The notes below the pieces were generated by a model. The model did not search any database and was not told the DNA's origin. It worked only from the letters and a program-made list of their open reading frames with translations. Positions 63,739 to 64,000 of a stretch of 64,000 nt of DNA are shown here, piece after piece (position 1 is the first letter of the stretch; every line of letters starts with the position of its first letter). The position numbers and the translations under genes are program-made. The DNA lies in assembly GCA_900556715.1 (NCBI GenBank), contig USPM01000001.1:40135-104134 (forward strand), given 5' to 3'. This DNA is from an uncultured Megamonas sp. (GTDB taxonomy: Bacteria > Bacillota_C > Negativicutes > Selenomonadales > Selenomonadaceae).

Positions 63739-63999
63739 TTAATGCTGATTAATAACTAATCTAGATAAAATTTTTGTTTTTAAAATACGCCATTTAAAAC
63801 CAATATAACCAAAACGATAATTTGATACATTCGTTCTTTGTAATAAATACTTATTAGTTTTAAATGTATTAAATCCAGCATCACCAGTTACTGCTGCTAA
63901 ATAATTATTATCCTTTAAACACTGAATGCTTTCATCTGTATATATTCCATTAGGATAAGAAAAGAAATATATTGTTTTTAATCCATTCCATTCCATCAA
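63739..63999 (-). CDS. Polysaccharide deacetylase family protein, C-terminal fragment (cut by window edge)
   Basis: Only the last 86 codons are inside the window. YFFSYPNGIYTDESIQCLKDNN and AAVTGDAGFN match the C-terminal end of the NodB-type polysaccharide deacetylase domain (the FSYPNG motif). The start and the metal-binding motifs lie beyond position 64000. It is co-directional with the secreted protein gene. Confidence 0.8.
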   Translation of the reverse strand: MMEWNGLKTIYFFSYPNGIYTDESIQCLKDNNYLAAVTGDAGFNTFKTNKYLLQRTNVSNYRFGYIGFKWRILKTKILSRLVINQH

Positions 64000-64000
64000 T

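Overview
The window looks like chromosome of an AT-rich, Gram-positive-lineage anaerobe that carries some outer-membrane-bacterium traits, most likely a Negativicute (a Megamonas- or Selenomonas-like gut bacterium). This is inferred from the gene complement: SCIFF peptide plus maturase, Asp23/AmaP/DUF2273, MnmM, Hfq, FabV, the order nudF-M50 protease-scpA, and a fucose pathway. No rRNA or tRNA gene was seen, so the taxonomy rests on protein character only.

Layout. 0-8.4 kb: mltG, a methyltransferase and a U32 tRNA-hydroxylation protein; then a divergent HxlR/flavin-protein pair, thiN with an AraC regulator, a DapF-like half protein, two DUF805 membrane proteins and fabV. 8.6-10.6 kb: scpA, an M50 protease and a NUDIX hydrolase on the minus strand. 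10.9-17.8 kb: a cobalamin riboswitch leads a nickel/peptide-type ABC importer (two permeases, binding protein, two ATPases) and a MATE exporter. 17.9-19.7 kb: a HAD phosphatase and an EamA transporter. 19.7-22.9 kb: a TPP riboswitch and a second, unexplained hairpin element lead thiSFGH. 22.9-24.2 kb: a yefM-yoeB toxin-antitoxin pair and a coiled-coil protein, flanked by a near-perfect duplicate of the thiH 3' end.

24.3-31.7 kb is accessory DNA: a secreted protein, a Tat-type amidase, a PLD-like/P-loop ATPase fusion, a tyrosine integrase, a long AT-rich gap, a frameshifted capsid-like fragment, a previously unlisted par/Fst-like type I toxin-antitoxin locus, an IS30 remnant and a candidate orphan small RNA. 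31.7-39.5 kb is an L-fucose regulon (fucI-fucA and fucK-fucU-fucP plus a nucleotide-kinase-like gene) with a divergent AraC regulator; the same dyad sits at the same distance from the -10 box of both units.

39.6-52.1 kb is one long minus-strand housekeeping block (asp23, amaP, DUF2273, nusB, xseAB, ispA, dxs, tlyA, nadK, mnmM, argR, recN, a metallo-hydrolase, miaA, hfq). 52.3-60.4 kb holds lower glycolysis (gap, pgk, tpiA, gpmI, pyk) with an Fe-S-scaffold-like protein and its GGGtGRT partner between gpmI and pyk. 60.8-64 kb holds scfB and scfA (the 46-residue SCIFF peptide), a secreted protein and the edge of a polysaccharide deacetylase. The most interesting items are the type I toxin-antitoxin locus, the tandem thi leader, the thiH-end duplication, the PLD-ATPase, the fuc operator geometry and the GGGtGRT pair.
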